From: Irpex lacteus
Taxonomy: Eukaryota; Basidiomycota; Agaricomycetes; Polyporales; Irpicaceae
DNA length: 64,000 nucleotides
NCBI GenBank assembly: GCA_001986395.2
Contig: MQVO02000040.1
Span: 1 to 64,000 of the forward strand
Direction: 5' to 3'
Position 1 is the stretch's first letter. The number at the start of each line of letters is the position of its first letter. Positions 23,404-35,730 of the stretch are shown here, one piece after another. The notes under the pieces were generated by a model. It did no database searches. It saw nothing but the letters and a program-made list of their open reading frames with translations, and had not been told where the DNA came from. A program made the translations under genes and the position numbers.

Positions 23404-26367
23404 ATGGCCTCTCTGCCTCCAGAATCTGAGACTAGCGATGAGCATGGTAGACTGAATGAGGTTGGAAGTCGTGGGCGTGGAGGCGGGCGTGGGCGTGGGC
23501 GTGGGCGTGGAGGTGGAGGTGGACGCGGACACGGTGGTGGAGGCATTGGAGGTCACAATGCAACAAACAAGGTGTCGCTCCCTCCCCCTATTGGTACACG
23601 ATCCGCGAACAAAACAGCACACCCCGGGTCAATCGCCGCACCAGCACCTCGACGATCCTCCCAGGTTGTTCAAGCCGAACGTGCTCAGAAGCAGCTTCAG
23701 CTAGCCGAGGAAGAAGCTCGTAAGGCAGCTGCTATCGCGCGTGTTGCCGCTCTCGAAGATCAAATGGCCACGGAAGATCTCGAGCGAGAGAGTCAACCAC
23801 ATCTCCCTCTTTCCCGGCCAGGATTACCAAGACGTTCTGCTCGCAACCTAGCTATAGGAAACTCTCAGGCCCCTGCAGGTGATGTGAATCATTCATGTAA
23901 GTTAACCAAAACTCACCAGTAGCGCAGCTCCGATTAATTCATCCCTTGATGTCACAGCGACTGAAGATGCAACTGAGCACGAAGGGAATGAACTTGGAGT
24001 ACAAGATATCGAAGATTATGACTACGATGACGATGCGGATGCAGATTTCATTGTAGATCCTGAGGAGCCTGAGGACGAGCCCGAAAGCGAGGAAGAGCTA
24101 GCAACTACGATGGATAGTAGGCAAGCTCAACCTGCGCAATCTGCAAAGAAGACTGTCAAACCCGGCCGTGAGCAAGTGACAGCTGCAAGAATAGAAATGG
24201 GAAAGAGAAAGAACACTACGGACCAAGCGTGAGTGATACCATTTATCAGACCAGTCAGACCGCTCTCACGGCTCCTTGCATGATGTAGTGCATCGCGGAA
24301 ACGGCCACACCAACAAGTTCCCACCCTGTCTAACGTAGCATCAGCTTATACCGGTCTCAATCGCTCCTGGAACTCACCGGAGAGTCTATTACCGCGTTTG
24401 GCATCCCAGAACCTGAATCAAGGTACGTTACCTCAGTCCACCCAGTACTGATTCAGGCTGGCGTTCACTGGAAGATAATGGGTACTTACCTATGACAAGA
24501 TACTATAGATCAGGACGGGAGTGACTTAGCATCGTCGTATGACAACCAGCATGCTCTGGATGGTGGTGAGCATGCTTCCACCGAAGTCTCTGTCAGATTT
24601 GGCAGCTTCGCAGATGAAATGGATAGCAGTTCAGGGGACTCAGCTCGGACCACGGGCCATATGAACACCGTAGACTTAGCTCATACATCACAACTGACAC
24701 CGCAGTCGCTCAGTTGGAACTCACCGCATGTCATCACGGCTTCGGCTCCCAGCACTATGGCGACACCAGAGTCGGCTCGGAGGACACCAACGGGTAGACC
24801 ACCGGCCCAACCTCCGATGCCAGAACTCACGGTTACGACGTCCAATGCATCTAGAACTTCAAATATGCCGCCATTAGCAAATCGCAATCAAGTATCGCGT
24901 GTGGCATCCGGAGGAACATCGTCCACCAATACCAAGGTAGCCTAGGGAACAGAACCGTGGTACGCCTTCAACAATATGCTTACCTTGCACTCGTACTATC
25001 ATTTGCAGGCTCCTACCCCTCCTAATGCGAGTCAGCGACGACCCCAAGCTAGGCCAGGCGCACCAAGAATAAACATCAACGCACTTACTGGTACGAGCAC
25101 CGCTATACACAATGCTACCAGAGACGTGCCCGCCAGCGTCGCGGAAAATATCAAGATCACGCCGCAGATCAACGTCGCTCTGAAAAGTAGCCGTGACGGT
25201 TCATCGAAGCAATCAGGACATCGTGAGAAACGTAAGTTCACTACGGATGACTTACCAGCTGCGGTGCGCCCGGATTTTCGAAGGAACGGCACTGTAATCA
25301 TCAACGCAATGCGTATCGCAGCTACGCTGCTCAAGCCGTTCGAAAACCCAAGTGCTGAACAGCTTCAACAAGCTGTTGATGCTGTCTTTCCTGACAGCGG
25401 TATCCGTCTTGCGAAAGGCGAGATGTACTATGAAAATGTAAGTAGTCGTACTCGGTTGCTGAATACCATGAGCTGCTGATATATTCTGGGACGATCTCAG
25501 ATCCTTAACAGACTCCGCGAGTGGCGAAACGAAATCGGAGCGAATGGATTAGCAGCGGCCGACATCTACGTTAGCAAGGCGTTAGACACTATCCGTGAAG
25601 ATCTCGGTAGCTCGGAAGATGAAGAGTCTGAGGCAACTGTGAAGCGCGAGCTGGCAGAGCATATTGCGGTCTACTTGGGCAAGGTCAACGACAGAGACCG
25701 GTGGTTCTGGTGGAGGGAGCGGGATGAGAACTCGGGGAAAAAGCGAGTGCGTACCGTTCTGCTTTCTGGAACAATAGTCTGCGTTGTTGACTCTAGTATA
25801 CACTGCAGGGGATCTTCAAGTCGTTTACCATCCTGTACACGTTTGGTGCCCATCTTGAGGCTTGCCACATTCATCTAGGGCCGAATCTTCCTGACCATTG
25901 TAGGACTCCTCCCATTGGCGCCATGATACTGTCGGTTCTCGCTGTAAGTAACACATTTACTATCACATGCTTGATCTGGTCCGATGTTTGATACTTAGGT
26001 CGAGCGGGGTTTGTCTATGTATCGGGAAGGCGAGAAGATTGTGCCTTCCGGCATGGCTGGATGGTTTTCGGTCGAGAACTGGGACGACGGGAAGCAAGTT
26101 GGCGAAGACGGCAAGATGATAGAAATAATCCGTGTCCGTCGTCTTCAAGAGTGCCTCAAGACTTTCACGGACGAAGAGTGGCTTAGGATCATGCAGGAAG
26201 CGCTTGAACTTCGTGGCAAGATGAAGAGTGACGCACAACCGAAGCGCAAGAGAAAGCAGCGCGCTGCTACACCTGAGGTTTCGCTGGCAGAAATCGACGC
26301 CGACGACGGCTTCGACTATCACGACCTTCGCTCGGACCCGATTGAGCCAGTGGAGGATGAGCACTAG
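23404..26367 (+). CDS. RGG-rich protein with a DUF6532-like C-terminal domain, possibly a Plavaka accessory gene
   Basis: A multi-exon gene beginning MASLPPES. Exon 1 (to about 23897) has an Arg/Gly box (GRGGGRGRGRGRGGGGGRG), typical of RNA- or nucleic-acid-binding proteins, then a charged helix (AERAQKQLQLAEEEARKAAA). The following exons encode an acidic segment (YDYDDDADADFIVDPEEPED) and Ser/Pro-rich spacer. The C-terminal half is a folded domain: TDDLPAAVRPDFRRNGTVII, KGEMYYEN, VNDRDRWFWWRERDE, then GIFKSFTILYTFGAHLEACH, TPPIGAMILSVLA, VERGLSMYREGEKI, resembling the DUF6532 family of Agaricomycetes. It ends with a basic segment (KPKRKRKQR-like) and TAG at 26365-26367. Exon joins near 25440, 25745 and 25945 have normal GT-AG signals. 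It is head-to-head with a Plavaka transposase, which suggests it travels with that element. The DUF assignment is from memory of family motifs and is moderate. Confidence 0.6.
23464..23551 (+). repeat. GGGCGT minisatellite encoding the RGG box
   Basis: Imperfect tandem copies of gggcgt and ggaggt run through the first exon of the RGG-rich gene and produce the Arg-Gly repeat. Such repeats change length easily, so the length of the RGG box probably varies among copies. Confidence 0.7.
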
Positions 26368-26639
26368 TTTTATCTCGATCACGGTATGTCTTTCTTAATC
26401 TCTAGTCGTATTTACTTATGCTCATGCATATAACTTTGGTGCTAGGAGTGCGCAACCAATCATCCGAGTGCATTGGATGGATGGCGGCGGCACTGGCAAA
26501 GCGCTGCACGTAGTACTAGTCAAGTACTAGTAGCTCTAAGTAGTAAACTCATAGAACAATTCGCAACGCAATGACACCCGTAATACAGTCTGAAATACAC
26601 AATAATATTAGCTTGCACATATCTTTCAAAATGGCTTGA

Positions 26640-26816
26640 AGTTCGCCTTGCTCGTCTTACGCGTCTTACGCATCTTGACCCAAGGAGTGACATGTGTTGG
26701 GCCAAGCCGACGCGTCTTACGATCTTGGGCGTCTTGGGCGTCTTGAGCATCTTAACCCAAGACGTCCAAGACGGCTGGCATTTTGCTGATGCAGACCTTG
26801 ATCTGCAGAATGCCAG
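26640..26816. repeat. Short tandem GCGTCTT(A/G) repeats with two hairpins
   Basis: Copies of cgtcttacg and cgtcttggg recur between 26650 and 26745. The arms 26724-26738 and 26756-26770 are inverse repeats of 15 bases with one mismatch. A second inverted pair follows (ctggcatt at 26775-26782 and aatgccag at 26809-26816). The position about 300 bp past the RGG gene suits a subterminal repeat region of the preceding transposon, but the matching far end was not found. Confidence 0.5.
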
Positions 26817-27854
26817 TGCTTTCGTACATGTCGGCGCTGCGGGAACTCGGACGATGTACGTAGAATGTACTTACCACAGTCGGGCCAACTCCTGCGGATC
26901 CAGAGAATGAATATTATACGATGTCTCTGCTACATAGTATCGTCTAAACATCAAATGCGAAGGTGGTTGGCGTGGCCCGAGATGAGATTGCAATGTGCCA
27001 GCTGCAGGATAGACTCAGACACACCTCGAAGGAGCGCTTGCCCATGTATCGTTCAGATCAAATCCGAAGCTTCAATTGATCCGTGCTTGAAAGCGGACCA
27101 CCATGACTCCGAGTCCGAGTCGTCATGACAAAGGCAGATGGATGGTACGTTAGCTGTTCCACGCTATAAGTATCACCCCGGCTCTACCGTGTTGTTCAGC
27201 TGAGCATGGCTCAGCACTGTGCTCGTCCGTCGTATTCTATGTACCATGGTGAGTAATCAATGATATCTTGCCGAGACGGAGTGATACTTATACGCTAAAG
27301 AAGTATATGCTCAGGCTGCTCTTTCCTCTCGTTAATGAAGAAACTTGGTTTTTTTTCACTGCAATGGAATACTTAAGTATGAGCTCACTCTGTCAGGATT
27401 GAATATGCGCCATACTACGATTGCATCCACTTGAATTTCTGAGTGGCCCGCTACTACTAAGTGGGTCCGTATTTGCGCATTGTTTCAACCTCGCGCGCAC
27501 GAGATACATCGGGAACTTCCCGCCGGAATTGCAGCGATTGCAGCGCTTGCACTGCGCGGCAATATTTCAGCCTTTGTGTACCGCTGGTGCATGCGAAGTG
27601 GACCGGGCCTTAAATATTTCACTCTCGTTGCAGGTCTTTCATCTCGTGTATCTTCAGTAAAATATTGCAACGTGATATATACCCTACAATGAGGTGCATC
27701 AAAGTAGAAGTTGTCATTGTGCGCCAGAATATCAACCTGAGTGCTATACCTGACTTGCAATTGGAGCCGCGCTGACAAGTTTAAGTACGAGCATACGATA
27801 CATCAGCGTATAAGTAGGTTTACATTTGAGATAAGTCTGTACATTGAACTTTGT
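26817..27854. other. Intergenic region with no recognised gene
   Basis: About 1 kb. Small ORFs on both strands have no recognisable product. An A/T-rich stretch including a run of T (near 27350) is present. Nothing here can be called with support. Confidence 0.4.
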
Positions 27855-28754
27855 CTAATGTGAAGTATGACGGCTGTGGCTACCAGCGTGATTAGAGTCG
27901 ACCGTCCTATGGGACATTACTGACCGCCGACCACCATGAGGTGCTGCTCTGTCCGTCAGGCAGGATCGGAATTGAGGAGGTGAGAGTCGGGCAGTACGCA
28001 TGAGGCGAACCCGTTTAGAGTGAGGGGGTGAAACTATAACTTGCGAGGGATAGTTCTTTTTCATCCATACAACCTCTCCGCCGAAGTCGTATACCGGGAT
28101 CTTGTCGTCGTCGTCTGAGTCATCCGAGTCGGAACATTGACCGCCCGACTGCAGGAAGGATAGAAGGAATGGGTCAGAAGATAATCTTGGTCACTAAGAT
28201 GTTAGAGAATGTACGCACCTTGAGAACCTCGATATCTCGTTCTAGTTTTTCGACTGTCCTCCGTGTATCGTGCAGCGTAGCCTCTAAATTTTCGATTCTC
28301 TCCTCCAGGGCATAAAACGTACGTTTATTCCGTGTGCATTCTGGTAGCAATTTAGCTATAGTAGGAGATAAAAGTGAAAATACTGTCACGTACCGCAGAT
28401 GTCAGTACCATTGCACTTCCCATCCTCAGAAACTACAGATTTCTCCGGTTCTGGCATTCTGGGGGGCGAAGCAGGTGGGGGGATGTGTTTCGGAGATTCT
28501 ACAGGTTCTTCTTGAAGCTCGTTGACAAACTGAGAGTCTGTTGTTTGAGAGTCGAGAGCTCCACCAGCGCAGTACAGCCTGCAGACGAGGCTATGAGAGC
28601 ACAGCCATGATACAACAAAGACGCGGACCTACTCATGAAGTCTGTGTGTTGCCATTGCGAGCGCAGGACCACGCCGCGCGCGATCAGTACTGGAGCCGTC
28701 AACTACCCCGACGTCTTGAGAAGGGATGTAGTCGTCGTCTTCTTGACCAGACAT
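27855..28754 (-). CDS. Small acidic coiled-coil protein of unknown function
   Basis: Four minus-strand exons join cleanly. Exon 1 (28754 to about 28633) encodes MSGQEDDDYIPSQDVGVVDG. Exon 2 (about 28577-28394) is Pro/Glu-rich. Exon 3 (about 28356-28219) encodes a heptad-like helix, TFYALEERIENLEATLHD, followed by TRRTVEKLERDIEVLK, likely a coiled coil. Exon 4 (about 28152-27855) begins SGGQCSDSDDSDDDDKIPVY and has a basic C-terminus, stopping at TAG 27855-27857. All junctions have GT-AG signals. The protein resembles no family I can name. It lies between the two Plavaka units and could be a host gene or a further accessory gene. Confidence 0.5.
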
Positions 28755-29516
28755 GTTGATAGTAGTGGAAAAGAGGGGGGGAGTAGACAGGTATACAGAA
28801 CCGTGGAAGCATGCTGAGTGAGTTTATAAGACAAGTCGATAAAGACTAGTCGAGGTCGAGGTCGTCAAAGTCGAGGCAAACAGCTGAGATCTATAGTGAC
28901 ATGTCACAATGTGACTCCGCATAACCCAAGGCTGTACCATCACTGTCACACTCAACTCGAACGTTAACCTTTGTGCTCGACGTTCACCCCGTTCACACGG
29001 CGCGAACCTGCCTTGGTGTTCCAAACTATACTGCACCGTAGAACGGACAGTGGTAAGTGTGTCTAACCTCTAATCAAAGCCTTCGCTGCGATAATACTTA
29101 CTATAGACTTACGCAGCTTGATTACAACCCCGATAGTGTCGATACCTGTCTCGCGAGCCGCCTCCTACGATAGTATTATCTGCTACATGTCCAGCTTGGG
29201 CCTACGAGATGGTGTGGTTGTAGCCGTGTGAGTAGCACTTCAAACTACTGTATGATCGAATTAATCTGAAATATCTGCTAGTCGGAATACCCGCTGTACC
29301 TGGTTGCCAGTTGGGATTTGCTAATGGCCGTGGAACCGGCCGCGTTAACAGTTCGTGCCGCATATTCAAGACCAGCGTCGGGTCTAGGTATCAGGTCGAT
29401 GTAGCGCACTCCACCAAAGCCATAAAAGGCGGGGAATCACCCGCCCCCTCCGACTCTCAAAACCTCGCTCTCGCGCGGTTGTCCGTGCAGGTCTCCTCCG
29501 CCCTATAGCGGGTCCC
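28755..29516. other. Intergenic region, presumed promoter of the second Plavaka gene
   Basis: About 760 bases with no supported gene. Close to 29516 the sequence becomes C-rich (ccgccccctccgactctc), resembling a pyrimidine-rich fungal promoter. No inverted repeat marking the end of the transposon was identified. Confidence 0.35.
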
Positions 29517-32500
29517 ATGCCGTACCTTTGCAAATGCAATCGCCCTTTCAAGTCGAGCGCCAGCTTTACAAAGCACAAACGGCAGTGTCCGGTTGTCCAG
29601 TCATTTGCCCGTAACACATCGAACAACGCAAAGCATGCACTCGAAGATGGTACTTCCAGCGGGTATCAGCCAAACAAGCGAGCACGCAGTCACCTGGTAA
29701 GTGTCTCCGGCTCTGTACTACTAGGTGATTTGGTTAACTTACCTCACGGTCAGGAAACCATGTCTTTCGACGGGGTTCTGCATGAAGCATCCTCCACAGC
29801 AGGCGACATTGATGTACGTTGTCTAATCAGAGGATTTGAATGTGAACACAGTCGTTAAATTGATTCTTAGGTGCCAGAAGTTCGCCAACCATCGCCGCCC
29901 TCCGTTTTCACACGCGTAGGTCGTCGTGTGCGAGCAACCTGGAAGGTCCTTGACCAGCTGCCCGAGGCTGCCGGAGCGGCCAACGATGACGATATCGAAC
30001 CTATAGTGTCGCCGTCGCATGTTCCGCGAGTGCGTTTATTGGTGACGGAGCGTATCAAGTCTGCCGCGAATCGGTTCGGTATCACACGCCTCTACAAACG
30101 ACGACCCGTTCGCTCGCCTGAGACAACGCTGGACGTTGAAACTGTATATACTCCGACAGCCGCCCAACACACCGCATCACGAACCAAACGTGCCATCGCT
30201 GCTATTGTAGCCCCTTTCCCAAATTTATCATCGTTTCTCTACGGACAGCATTTCTGGCTTCACGGAAATAAGAAGTCTGTGGACGATAGTGTAGTCTTGC
30301 AGAAGATCATCACTGGCCCTAACTTCAGCACGGCAGATCTGGCCCAAGCGACACTTGATACGATCAACGCTCAGCTCGCGAGCGATGATGTAAACGCACC
30401 TTGGACTCATGAAGGGGATGGCTGGTTGAGGACTCCTATCAGCATCGGGTTACCAAGCGGCCAGAAGCTCACGAAGGCCCATCGCCAAGCAGCAGCGGAG
30501 GCCCTTCGAAAGATGAACCGTACGGAACGACTACCTGATCGACAACCTGACAAGCCTCTGGACGGGGAGACCTTTTACATTGGCGACTTCTACCACAAAG
30601 ATTTGATTGCGGAGATCAAGCATACCTTCGAAACTGACCCAGCAGCCAAAGACTTTGTCTTTGATCCCCATCTCCTGTACCACTCTCCGCCTGGCACCAG
30701 TCGTCCCCCGGAGCCCGTCTATGGAGAGTTGTACAACTCTCCGGCAGTTGTCGAGGCTGACGTGCAACTGCAAAATTCTCCCCCCGAACCTGGCTGCACT
30801 CTACCACGTGCGATCGCCATGCTCATGGGTTACTCCGACGCCACTCTTGTTACCCAGTTCGGGCAGAATAAGGTATGGCCGTATTATCAGTTTTACGGCA
30901 ACCAGTCAAAGTATGCCCGTGTTCGTCCCACGTCTCATGCCGCTCATCATGCCGCCTACTTTCCAACGGTTCGTGTCGTCATCTTCTTGTACCACTACAG
31001 AGCACTCATCAAGGTCATTTAGCTGCCTGACTCGTTGCAGACGGAAGTACGGGAGCGACTTGGGAAAGCCGGCTCCGACGCATTCATAACACACGCTCGG
31101 CGGGAGTTGTTCCACGCCGCATGGAATATTCTCCTTGATGATAAGTTTGTAGAGGCGTACAAGCATGGCATTGTGGTGGATTGCATTGACGGTGTTCGTC
31201 GTCGGCTCTATCCAAGGCTCTTTACATATTCCGCTGACTATCCAGAGAAGTATGTTCCTTCTCTCAAACTGCAACATATGCTAATCAAGTAATCCCTAGA
31301 ATGCTCGTCACTGCGCTTCGAGATAAGGGTCAACACCCTTGTCCACACTGCTTAATAACCTTTGACGACATACCTCAGATTGGAACCAAGGACGATGCAC
31401 AGCGCCGTAACGATCTGAGGCGTGTCGATGACCAAAGCCGCCGGCAGCGAGTACAAGATGCACGCCGTCTGATATATGAAGACGGATATGCAGTGAACAG
31501 CGTGAAGGTCAACGACCTTCTGAAGGATCTCTCGTTAACGCCTACAGAGGTAAGCTTCAAGCCGCCAAATGTTTGACAGATATTCTTAGCCGCCATAGAA
31601 TGCCTTCTCTAATCGCCTCGGAACTATGGGCCTTGATCCTTACCGCATGTTAACATCTGATGTTCTACACGAGTTTGAGATCGGTGGCTGGAAAGCTATC
31701 GTAACACATCTCATCCGCATTCTAGAAGCTATCCATCCTGACAAAGTTCACGAACTCAATGCCAGGTAGGCAATCCGTCATCGTTAACCCAAGATGAGAT
31801 TGACAAATTCGACGTTGTGTCAACAGATTCCGACAAGTACCTATCTTTGGCGAGAACACAATACGCCGGTTTACTCGCAACGTTAGCGACATGACACGAA
31901 TAGCTGCACGCGACTTCGAAGATATGCTACAGGTACGTCATTGTGTTCCAAAGTATTGGGGATCACACATTACTGATACTGTACATAGTGCGCTATCCCA
32001 TGTTTTGAGGGGTTGCTCCCGTCTCCAGATAATGAGCACGTCATGTCACTGTTGTGGCTGTTGGCGTACTGGCATGGGCTTGTCAAAATGCGCCTCCATG
32101 TTGAAAGCTCCGTTCAATTGGCAGATCAAACCTTCTCTGCCCTTGGTACGCAGCTTCGGCATTTCGAGCAGGTTGTATGCCCCCGCTATCCCACACGAGA
32201 GACCCAGCGAGAGCACGCTGCTCGTTTACGAGCAAAAGCAAGGACCTCGCACACAGTCGGGCGTCCAAGTGCCGATGGCCAAACTCCTGCACAGCCCTCC
32301 ATCACTCCTAGCCGCCAGCCTCGGTCTTTCCACTTGCGCACTATCAAGTTCCATCTCCTCGGGGATACAACCTACTACATAAGGACCTTTGGCACAACAG
32401 ACTCCTATTCTACTATGGCGGTAAGTAACTCTCGTGAATCATGCCGTACAATCTAATGAAATTGTATCTGGCTCTCAGGGTGAGCACGAGCACTCGGCTC

Positions 32501-33784
32501 TGAAACATCGCAACGCTCGAACAAACGGACGGAATATAGAACCACAAATTGCCAAGATCGACACCCGCGAAAGACGTCTACGAAGGATGGCGTTCGAGCT
32601 CGAAGAGCATGGAATCGCCATTCCCGGTATCAAGCCTTCGCACAGCCGTGAGCGACTGGCCACCGTCGGCCCAGAACGTCACCACTGGATTGCACAGGAG
32701 TCTGACAGCCGGATTGCGCTTTATCTACAAGACTGGCAATACGATCACCCGAATGATCCAGCCGTTCAAGTAAGTATTAACTCTAGTCTTCAAGTTCAAG
32801 ACATGCTTACACCGTGCCCCAGGGATTCACATTCCTACTTCGAGAACATGTTCGTCTACGGCTGTGGGGCGAAAGCGACCATAGTCCCAAGGACCCCTTC
32901 GCAGTCTCAAACTCCATCGTGCTCCGCCACGAATGTATATACCGGCATGCGCTAGCAAGAATTAACTTTACCTCTTATGACGTGCAGCGCGAACAAGATG
33001 TCATCCACTGTACCCAAGACTCCACGACCTTTCCTCTCGACAAGAGCGCAGTCCTGGTGTTTAATCCTGCCCGCCACGAGCTCGCTCCATGGGAGTACGC
33101 CGTCGTGCTTGGCGTGTTCCATGCTTTTGTGGTGATGCCCGGAACAGCTGACAGCAGGCGGGTCGATTTTTTGTGGGTCCGTTGGTTGGAACGCGATCAG
33201 TCATGGCTGCACGGTCCTTCAGTGCGCCGTCTGGAGAGGCTTCAGCTGGCTGACTTGGACACCGATGGTGCCGTGGGTTTTATTGACCCAGCTGCTGTTA
33301 TTCGTGGGTGCCATCTGGTGCCCGCATTTAACTACGGACGCCTTGCCCCTGCAGGTTACCCATCGGTGGCCAGCTCGAGCTTAGGCGATTGGCGCTACTT
33401 TTATGTCATGAGGTGAGTGCATGAGCTCTTCGAAGACGTTTGAAGTAATGGCCACCTGCTAACGTGGTGTATAGGTTTTCTGACCGAGATCTGCTTGCTC
33501 GTCACACTGGAATGAGCGTTGGCAGTCTTGAACTACAAGCATTTGAACGTGAAACCATCATGGATGATGCTAGACTACAGGAGGAGATTGCAACAGCGGC
33601 CGCATCCAAGCAAAGTACATCTGCAGATGGAGACAATGTGCTTGGGGCCATAGTGGACTCGATGTCGGACAAGTCTCTGGCAGAAGCGGATGCCGTGGAC
33701 GACGCCGTGGACGATGATTTTGAAGTAGCAGCATCGGACGCAGGTAGCATGGATATTGTAGATTTATACGATGACATTGCTTAG
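29517..33784 (+). CDS. Plavaka-type transposase, second lineage (element 2)
   Basis: A long multi-exon transposase gene. The start at 29517 gives a Cys/His finger (YLCKCNRPFKSSASFTKHKR). Recognisable blocks in order: GETFYIGDFYHKDLIAEIKH, FDPHLLYHSP, VYGELYNSPAVVEADVQLQ, LPRAIAMLMGYSDATLVTQF, VWPYYQFYGNQSKYARVRPT, SHAAHHAAYFPT (to about 30968), then LFTYSADYPEKMLVTALRDK with a CPHC motif (31330-31355), GLDPYRMLTSDVLHEFEIGG (31630-31690), HEHSALKHRN (32490), and a late exon with VLVFNPARHELAPWEYAVVL. The Tyr-Gly-Asn-Gln-Ser-Lys-Tyr block and the DVLHEFE block are hallmarks I associate with Plavaka-like transposases. It differs strongly from element 1, so these are different lineages. Introns are short (about 50-70 nt) and no stop codon was found inside exons. 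The stop is TAG at 33782-33784. Confidence 0.78.
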
Positions 33785-34024
33785 AACTGAAAGTATCATG
33801 CACGGTACCGAGATCTTGTGTGAATTTCATGTATTGCGAGTAAAGTCTCGATCATGCGTCGAGCCACTGCCTGGTACATATTCGAGGCTTTGTCGCGATC
33901 ACCTGATCATTTGGTCGGCTTTACTTTACCTTCACTTTTTAAGCTCGAGACCGCGTCAAGAGTGACTCACCGACCTTTCACCCCAAACTCCCATGCCCTC
34001 TGCCTCCACTGACACATAGTGTCC

Positions 34025-35730
34025 ATGCCCTCAACCGTAGCTTCTCCGCATCTGAGCACACCTTCTCAACTCCACCCGGAGGAGAATCCATCTCACCGTA
34101 GGGCCCATGACGATGAGGACTCGACCGGCTCATCTGACAGTAATGGCCCCCCCGCACATAAAAGGCGAAAGACGGACTCTCAGTGAGTGGATCTTGCGAT
34201 ATTCTTCTTGCCCAATCGGAACTCAGTCGTGTTTGTGTTAATGCAGCAAGGTGGTATCCGCAGCTGGTGCCCAGTTTGCCATCATGCACGACATGTTCCG
34301 ATCTTTCGATCTCATACTCACGAATGGTTCGAATGCCGCAGCAAGTGGTGGTCAGGTTACAGCTTGTACACGTCAAAGCATGTGAGCTGCGTTCACTCGT
34401 ACTATGCATCGGAACTGAGTCAGGGATACCAGGGAGAATACGCATTATACACTTTACAAGGCATTGGAGAAAATACTTCCCGATCTTACGTCTCGGATGG
34501 CTGGCGGTTCTGATGCGGTGACTCTCCTTGAAGAGCATGTGAGTCATACCAACCGGAAGAAGTCATTAAACACTATTAACATTCTACTGTGTCGTTTTAG
34601 CTAGAGAGTGGGCGCAAGCAAATACTTCAGCAAGTCATCCATCATGCGAAGATCGACATCGTGGATTGGCTCAACTGCCCTACGCTCAATAAGGACAACA
34701 AATCAACACGAGGATTCAGGCATGAGGAGTGTGGGAAGCGCCTCTGTCCCGCAGGCTATGACTACAACGACCTAGAGTAAGTTCTCTCACCATTACGATC
34801 ACAAGTTAACCATTAAGTACGCTGCCCTCTAACATATCAGGGTGCGTGAATCACTGCAGAACTACGGAAGTAAAAAGTATCGCGCAGTCGCAACAGAATA
34901 CCCGGCCATGGTCTGGAGAAATGAAAGGTTCGATCCAGCAAAGCCATGGGAGGGATTCGGACGCAACGAGCTCATGATAAAGGTCGGTTGCCACGCTACC
35001 ACTTTAGTACTGGTACTGTTCCTCATGGTGTGTGCCAACTACAGTGTGGTTCCATGATGCTCCAAGGTCCCAAAGCTGCACGTAATGTGAGCATGACGGG
35101 CGATAATCCGGCCCCTCCTGCTAGTACGCGTTCCATCAATACGAAGTCGCGCACCCGTAAATGGCATTTGAAAGCCATCACGCCAGCCTTCATCGCCTGT
35201 GCTGCCGTTCTTGTAAGCTCCCCGATCCTCTCATCCAAGTTGTTCACAAACTGCCACGGTTGCTGATCAGCTGTCATAGGTTCGTTACGGGCTCAGTGAT
35301 GAGAGCTCGTTCCCATCACAGCCTCCTCCAGATTCTGAGAACGAACATTCGGCTGCCCCATCACGCAAGCGGCGCAAGCCCCGCCACTGGGACTACGTCA
35401 AATTTTATCAGTATTTGGTCCGTACCATTGAGGTTGACATGCCAGTTCGGCTTCGAGAGGATCTATTGGCATGGTGGACAAGGTGAGTAGTTCATGTATG
35501 ATGTTTGATACGCTAAAGATTGCTGATACGTCTTGTCACTCATTAGCCGCATTATCGGCAGTAGCGTTCCTAGTGGAAACGACTCTGATTACAGCGAGGC
35601 TTCAGATGATGAAAACGGCCCCTCAATAATGGCGCTGCTCGCAGCAGACGGTCGACAGGCGACGGCTCCGCGGTGTAGCTCATCTACAACGTCTTCACCT
35701 GTCTGTCAGAGTTCCGATGGCGCAGAGTAG
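34025..35730 (+). CDS. DUF6698-like protein, downstream partner of the second Plavaka gene
   Basis: A multi-exon gene starting 240 bp after the transposase stop on the same strand. Exon 1 (34025 to about 34183) is Ser/Pro-rich and ends with a basic PPAHKRRKTDS motif, a likely nuclear signal. Later exons encode VVSAAGAQFAIMHDMFRSFD, IDIVDWLNCPTLNKDNKSTR, CGKRLCPAGYDYNDLE, VRESLQNYGSKKYRAVATEY and WRNERFDPAKPWEGFGRNEL, then RKWHLKAITPAFIACAAVL, WDYVKFYQYLVRTIEVDMP and LLAWWT, ending in an acidic Ser-rich tail with TAG at 35728-35730. The order (LCPAGxDxND, then PWxGxxRNxL, then ITPAxIAxxA, then LLAWW) matches the Agaricomycete family annotated as DUF6698. Its function is unknown. Proximity to a Plavaka transposase suggests a transposon-associated role. 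Confidence 0.65.

Noticed and set aside
34183..34521. Alternative 108-112-codon ORFs in the DUF6698-like gene
   Set aside because: They read through introns in other frames; the spliced frame gives the family motifs.
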